A stretch of DNA of 64,000 nucleotides from Beroe ovata (lineage: Eukaryota > Ctenophora > Nuda > Beroida > Beroidae). The notes under the pieces were generated by a model that was given only the letters and a program-made list of their open reading frames with translations, ran no database searches and was not told the DNA's origin. The DNA lies in assembly GCA_946803715.1 (NCBI GenBank), contig CAMPET010000018.1, positions 211,526-275,525 on the forward strand, written 5' to 3'. Position numbers and translations under genes: made by a program. Each line of letters starts with the position of its first letter. The stretch's first letter is position 1. This document shows, piece by piece, positions 57,942 through 64,000 of this stretch.

Positions 57942-60900
57942 CTAGAAAGTCATGTCATCCTCGCACTCTTCGGCTGAATGCCCGAACACTGAAAAATAGC
58001 AACGAATTATAATATTAATAAACGTGTTATGGACGATGTTAACAAGGTGTCAGCAGGAATTTATGTTAACATGGTGTCAACAGGAAGTGATGTTAACATG
58101 GCGTCAACAGGAAGTCATGTTAACAAGATGGTTGCATGAAGTGATGTTAACATGGTGTCAACAGGAAGTGATGTTAACATGGTGTCAACAGGAAGTGATG
58201 TTAACATGGTGTCAGCAGGAAGTGATGTTAACATGGTGTCAGCAGGAAGTGATGTTGACATGGTGTCAACACTCGACAGGATGAATGATGATCGGTGTGT
58301 GTGTGTACTTACTCTCACAGACAGAACAGTACGGTCTCCCAGACAATCCCCGTGTTCCCCCGTGCCGAATTCCGCCCGGACTCGTACCTGAGTTAAATTC
58401 CGGGTCATTGAGAGTTCGCACTTCCGGGTCGTTAAAATCACAAGAATAGCGAGAATCCGGGAAATTTTACAAAACTGAGGATACGGTGGCAGTATCAGTT
58501 TGAAATAGCGGTGAATTGCTGCATATGTTGCTTATAGAAGATCAGCAAAGAAGGGAGCAATAGTGTGGGGGAACGCGCACAACCATCTATAACTTACTCA
58601 TATCATGTTCATCCTCCCAATATTCAAACTCTAAATGTGGATATCAGAAAACTCTGTGCACATTATACAATGTACAGAGCACAATGTATAGATATGTATT
58701 GTATACTTAGTTGTACACAGTATTTCATGTACTATAGATGTACAATTTGTAATTGGGTACAGGGAACTCATAGCTATCACGAATTTAAGCAAGGTCACAG
58801 AGTGTAACTCACCTATTGGGCAGTTGTCAGTGTCGTGTTCATCAAACACATCGCAGTTATCACAGAATATCCTATCCGGAATGAAACCGGGAACTGGAGG
58901 CGGTGAGGATGATATGTTACTCAGGTTATCCAGGTTCTCGAATGACATAACCGGTGGGGAGTTGAGTGCAGCCTCCAACTCATTAGCTCTGCTCCGCTCC
59001 TTCACCAGCTCTTCCTCCAGGTCGTTAATTTTGGTTTGCAGGTCCTTCACTTTGCTCAGAGCGTCGTCGCTGGGAGAAGCAGGATGATTGGTTACTTTGC
59101 AGCGGTAGAAAACATCCCCAACATCCCAAAATTTGATAAGTGATGAGAATATCGAAAAGAATAAGACCCAAAACTAACAGCTGCTTTTCGGTTGTCTTGA
59201 GTTTTTTGACTGAAGTTGTGAACTGTTGCTCGTTCTTCTTCAGCTCAGTGAAAGCAGTTTCGCTGATTTCCCGTAGAGTAGATACCTCTGCACTAAGCTC
59301 TTCAAATGCTGTGTTCTGAGATGACCACGGTTTAGTACTATGATTTGAGACATGATTGCACAGGAAGAATAACATTCAAGTTTTGTCAGTATTATTGCAA
59401 GTCTGTTTAGGACGTGTACCTTCTGAGCGAATGACAGCTTCATAGTCTCATTCTCCTCTGACAAGTTTCCAATTTGTTTGTGCAGGTTCTCTATTTCCTC
59501 ATCTGTCTGCTGTAAATGGGAAGAGGTGTCATTACAATATATAGTCAGGGAGTGGAACCACTCTCAATTATACCATTCAGGGATACCACTCACACCATAC
59601 ATACGTACTCGGTTAGTCCTGACTTTCAGTTCGTTGAGTTCTGCTGACACTCTGGTGAGGTCACGTGACACATTCTCCTTTTCCTGTGTCATTTGTCTAA
59701 ATTTCGTTCCCAACTTTTCCACCGTCTCTTTACTGTCTTCCAGTTCGAAATCCTGAGACACTCACGATCAAATTATCGATCTCGAAACAGAAATCCAATC
59801 TAAGTGAACAGCTCAGGACAGTTCCGAACAAAGCTATCGGCCAATCACCTTCTTATCACACTCCTCAGCAAGTTCCTTGATCTGAGTGGCTGATTCCTCC
59901 ACTTGGAGGTTGAGTATCTTAATCTCGCTCTTCAGGGAGTTAACCTCAGACACCATGGCTCCTGAGTGTCCAGCTCTCTGTGGGATTGCACATGATTTAT
60001 AGACATTCTCATAGCTATCAATGCTCACATATAATAGTTGCTCATGAGGAAATATCAATTCATGAATAGAATGATAGGAATGAGATTTCACATTAAAACG
60101 GCCGCCGTCTGTCTGTCCTCGCAGACATTGTATTGCTGATGAATGAGCCCATATACCCGACAATAGTAACTATTTGACACCAACTTGTAATTTCTAAGAT
60201 CCAGCGAATCACTAACATCGATCTATAACTCTAACATGCATAACATGTGCTTCAAACATGTATTAGGAAATATCTTCCGAGATGGGAGATGTCTATGATC
60301 AGTAACAAGGGGCGGGTCCAAGGGGAATTTTGGGGAACTTTGGGGAACTTTTTTTTGGGGAACTCCAGAAAATCCGGGGGACTTTCCCAAAATTCCCCAA
60401 AATTCCCCAAAATTCCCNGCCTCTACCATCAATCGTGTCCCAAAGGGGAAGCTCCCTTATTCCAAATCAAAAAGGACGGGCTTCCATTTGATTAATACTG
60501 AGTCAATCTAAGAAGGATTTCTGTATTACAAATGAATATGAGGCTTCAGAAAATTGTCAGGAAAGTGCTGTGTTGCAAAACCACTGTTAGAATAATAATC
60601 TGGGTAGGAAGTATGAGGCAATGCTGGAGCCAATTGGTGATGATGACGTCACCCAGTACCCACCTCTTCAAGCTGTTTCTGTAACTGTTCCACTCTCTCC
60701 TCCCCCTCGCCCAATTTCACCTCCATTTCCAACTCCAGCTGCGAGACCTGATCTTGGAGCGACGTGATATGAGAATCCTTCTCAGCGTCGCGCCGCGCAG
60801 TCTCCACCAGCTGCACCGACATATCATCACGGGCAGCTGCTAGCTGTGTCTCAACTGATCGCAGTGTTGTGCGGAGCGTAGACTCCGTGGCGCCAAACTC

Positions 60901-63900
60901 AGTCTGCGCTGTCTCGAGGTCGGATTTGAGAGCGGCGATGGTTGTTTCCAACTCACTGCATTTACTTTGCGAGTTCGATAGCTGAGATTCCAAAGTCTGG
61001 ATTGTTGTGTTTTGTTCGCCGTTTTCAGTTCTGAGTTTATCGATCTCGGCTAATTGGAGGTGTAGTTCGCCAATCTCTTTCTCAGTCCTTGTCTGTTCCA
61101 TTGATCTCTCCATAGACATCTGGCAGGGATTGGAATTAGGATTACAGTATGAAGAACCATCTCACCCATGAAATGGACATAAATTTGACCGAACCAGCTC
61201 TGTCAATCATATCCCATCATCTTAATTCTTACCTGGTCAAGTGCTAGCTGCAAATCTTTGCTTTTCTTATTCGCCGAATCCAACATTTCAGAGGACTTCT
61301 GTTTTTCCTGACTCAACTGTACCTTGAGCTCTGTAACGTTGTTCTGAACAGCCTTTATTTCATCATTACTGGCTATTTCTCGTTCCTTTAGAACGCCCTC
61401 CAACTCTGAGATTTTTTTCTGAGCTTTGATGAGCTGAGAGTTGCCATCAGTTTCAGTCGAAGACACCAAGTTTTCGAGATCACTGATGCGCGCCGCGTCG
61501 CGCGCTGTTTGCTCATTAAGTCGCGTGGCTTCGCTCACTGCATCACTCAACTGAGCCTCAAGATTCAGCTTATCTGCTGATGCAGCACTGGATACTGCTG
61601 ATATTTCTGATTTCAAGTCTGATATCGCCTGATCACGATCTCGCAAGGTTTCCTGTAACCCTGATAGCTTGAGGTCATTCGACACGACAAACGACTCATG
61701 AGCACTTCGCATGGAGGATATTTCTGAATTTAAGTCTGTGATTTGCTGCTTAGCTAAGTCCAAATCTTTCTCAAGTTTTAATGAAGCTTCCTTCCCTGCT
61801 TCAACGGTATTTTCTGACTGAGTCTGCAAAGCTGATACCTTATCCTGAGCATCGCTAAGCTGCTTCTCCAACCGAATCACCCTCCCTTGGGATTCTAATA
61901 ACTGATCGGACAGGTCACTCTGTTCTTTCCCAACGGTGGCGCGCGCCTCTTCCAGCTGTAAGAGCGCCTCTTCCAGCTGACCCTCTAACTCGGCTATCCG
62001 GGAACTATCTGTAGCACCGGAAGATCGGACACTCTTTAGTTCTGTCTGGAGTTCCTGGATCTGGTCTCTGTTCATGGCAAGTTCGGTAGAGTGGTCATTG
62101 TGAAGAGAAGCGGTTTCATAATCCGTCATCTTGTCTAGGGATGATGCCAACTCGTTTTCCAGGTTTGTTATTTCTTCCTGTAGTCTCACAACCTGACAAG
62201 GACGGATTCATTCAATTGTACGCTTCAATCTTGAGAAATGTGACAACCTTGAACCTTGACTAGTGATACCAACCTCTGTTGACTTGTCACTTTTTAGCGA
62301 GTGTATCTCCGCCTTCAGTTCTTTTATTTCCCGACTTAGCCCCTCTTTCTCACTTGATAAAGTCTGGGGATAGTTTTGACACCGTTAATAGTGCGATAAT
62401 TGCAACGAAACGTGGACTTATTCCCAGGATTTCAGCTTCCTTACCTCGGCCACCTCAGTTAGTCTAGCTTCAAACGTTAGTTTCTCTTGTTCGGCAGCTC
62501 TGACCTTCTCAGCTAACTCGTTACGTTCTTTCTCACTCTAGAAAGGAGAATACAATCATGAACTCACCGAATCACGAACTCACCCAATCATGAACTCACC
62601 CAATCATGTGACCATAAATTTCATTAATCATTTCTGTGGTTCCTATTTGAATTACGTCATTACCTGTTCGTGGAGTTTCTTGAGTTGCTCGTATTGTTCG
62701 GATGACGCCGTCGCACTTCCTCGTCGTGGTGTCTGATGAGAGACGGGTGTCAGAGAGTAATTGATAGTGCAGAAGCGAAAATGGTTGTGGCCTGCGTTAT
62801 CAGGGATATTCAACAAATAACACGTACACGCAAACTGTTATGTTAGGTATCGCGTATAACAAGTATCTAGTCAGCAAACACTGAGACGACGGGAACAATG
62901 GTAAATAGGCTACGACAGAGAAATATAAACTAGGTAGTGGTTATGTATGATTGAAATGTCACATTTTTTCAACAATCAAACACGAAATGACACGATACAA
63001 CTGATTGGGAATAGTTCCCTCTGTTTACTAACACAAATCCGGTCCCTCACATCACTCCGCATTCCGGCAGGGACTTGAATTGGGGACTTGAAAGCCTCGA
63101 AAAGGGACGCTATCTTCTCCAACTTTTGTCGGTCGTCCGGTGCGAGAGAAGACAGATCCTCATCGGGACGGGAGCGGGACGGCACGGCTCTGTCCAGTGA
63201 GACACAGGACGAGGAGTTCCGGGGACGGAGACCTCTAATACGGGACGCGGTGATAGCATTCCCGCCACGTGGACATGAGGTGGGACCATTGGAGGGAGTG
63301 CTCCTTCGACCAGGCAACGTCCACTTTTTGATGTTCTGTCGTACGAAGGAGGGGTCGTCTTGAGGTGGAGTTTTGGACTTCATGAACTTACTTGCTATGA
63401 CGTCAGATATTTCTGTACTCTGTCTCCGGTTTGAGAAATCTGGTATCATGTTATCTTCTTTGCTAGGAACTCTCACGCGAGATGTGAGTGATGATGCGCT
63501 GGGGGCAGGAGATGGAGAGGTGACACAATCTGACAATGCCTCCTCAAACAAATCAGGGGTCTCCATGGCAATCAGAGACCGGGGTGGACCACAGCTCTGT
63601 TCATCGTCTGACACAGCCTCGGTGAGAGTGTGGTCCAGATCAGAAGATGGTGTGGGAGAAATGGGAGACGAGGAGGAGATGAAGTCAGGGGGCAGGAATC
63701 CTCCAGCAGAGCAGACAGATGTAGGAGAGTCAGGGGACGATGGTAAGTGGGGGTGCGACTGTGCCCTAGGTAGAAGCTACACACATGTTACACAATAGTA
63801 TAGAACTGCCATGGTTACGCGAGAATTAATCCAATCGTGAAATTTACTGCTCACAATGAGTGGAGAGTTGTATTACATAATCGTGTCTCAAATATTGATA

Positions 63901-64000
63901 TCTGCTCCCTAGCCTTCAGATTACAAGTGCCAGGTGGAACAATATGTGAGATGAGGAGACTTACAGCTGGTTTGGAAGGCCCATTCCGAGCTGGGGTGCT
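57942..64000 (-). CDS. CLIP1: CLIP-170-like microtubule plus-end protein, N-terminus beyond the window
   Basis: Exons, in transcript order: 63965-64000 (partial), 63051-63765, 62664-62732, 62445-62537, 62274-62363, 61233-62192, 60664-61119, 59849-59977, 59609-59752, 59420-59509, 59179-59315, 58813-59069, 58313-58387 and 57942-57988; about 1,100 residues in the window. The upstream part is Ser/Pro/basic-rich (SPDSPTS, SSSSPISPTPSSD, RRSTPSNGPTS). A long coiled coil follows with heptads throughout 59179-62732. The C-terminus has two CCHC zinc knuckles: FCDNCDVFDEHDTDNCP and YCSVCEMFGHSAEECEDD, ending in DDMTF, close to the CLIP-170 end ETF that binds CAP-Gly partners and EB proteins. The CAP-Gly domains that define the family must lie to the right of the window and are not seen. 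The frame of the 63965-64000 exon is uncertain. CLIP1 versus CLIP2-type orthology is not resolved, but the zinc knuckles favour CLIP1. Confidence 0.9.
58024..58275. repeat. 27-bp minisatellite in a CLIP-like gene intron
   Basis: About nine copies of GATGTTAACATGGTGTCAAC plus AGGAAGT. The unit length is a multiple of three, so it creates long repetitive ORFs on both strands, but it lies between the last two exons (57942-57988 and 58313-58387). Confidence 0.93.
60305..60425. repeat. G/C-run inverted low-complexity element
   Basis: AATTTTGGGGAACTTTGGGG repeats on the left and CCCAAAATTCCCCAAAATTC repeats on the right face each other around TTTTTTTTGGGG, with N at 60418. It sits in a CLIP intron and looks like a foldback element. 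Confidence 0.8.

Noticed and set aside
58024-58441. Repeat-containing ORFs (MLTWCQQEV and TMLTSLPAD units)
   Set aside because: A 27-bp minisatellite has a unit divisible by three, so it stays open on both strands. It lies in an intron between two well-supported CLIP exons.

Overview
The window is metazoan nuclear DNA: spliced genes with GT-AG introns, mostly 70-400 bp, many microsatellites, (TTAGGG)n-type repeats and a gene set typical of animals (SMG5, AACS, LPCAT3-like, CLIP-170-like, BTB-Kelch, an LDLa-bearing GPCR). Short introns, close gene spacing and intact CpG-rich repeats suggest a non-vertebrate, early-branching animal, possibly a sponge. The taxon is inference. The assembly contains Ns at 660, 4210, 4851, 7529, 8001, 28472-28503, 36180, 37754, 42167-42469 and 60418. 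Gene models were built by hand: exons were joined at visible GT/AG sites, reading phase was checked across most junctions, and products were assigned from remembered family sequences.

Layout. 1-11 kb: a minus-strand DUF4139 (MuiA/F37C4.5-type) gene with nine recognised exons; its 3' end is missing. 11.2-11.9 kb: CpG-rich repeats. 12.5-29 kb: a compact plus-strand run of metallophosphoesterase/5'-nucleotidase, NT5DC1-like HAD protein, BolA1, TRMT61A, BCS1L and SMG5. SMG5 carries an intronless antisense galactose 3-O-sulfotransferase inside its thirteenth intron and a hydrophobic ORF of unknown status inside its first. 29.4-35 kb: a minus-strand LPCAT3-like MBOAT gene, convergent with SMG5. 35-40 kb: a repeat-rich spacer with a second copy of the first four LPCAT3-like exons, several small mobile elements with target-site duplications, and a perfect 573-bp inverted repeat around telomere-like repeats. 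39.9-46.7 kb: a complete 17-exon acetoacetyl-CoA synthetase gene. 47.3-50.7 kb: a minus-strand LDLa-repeat class A GPCR. 52.4-56.1 kb: a 12-exon BTB-BACK-Kelch gene. 57.9-64 kb: a minus-strand CLIP-170-like microtubule plus-end protein whose N-terminus lies beyond the right edge.

The genes are ordinary cell functions (tRNA modification, complex III assembly, nonsense-mediated decay, phospholipid remodelling, ketone-body use, cytoskeleton). They do not form a pathway cluster. The unusual content is structural: nested genes, the palindrome with its telomere-like core, the partial gene duplication with filled and empty insertion sites, and a set of short CpG-rich elements leaving 8-10 bp target-site duplications.
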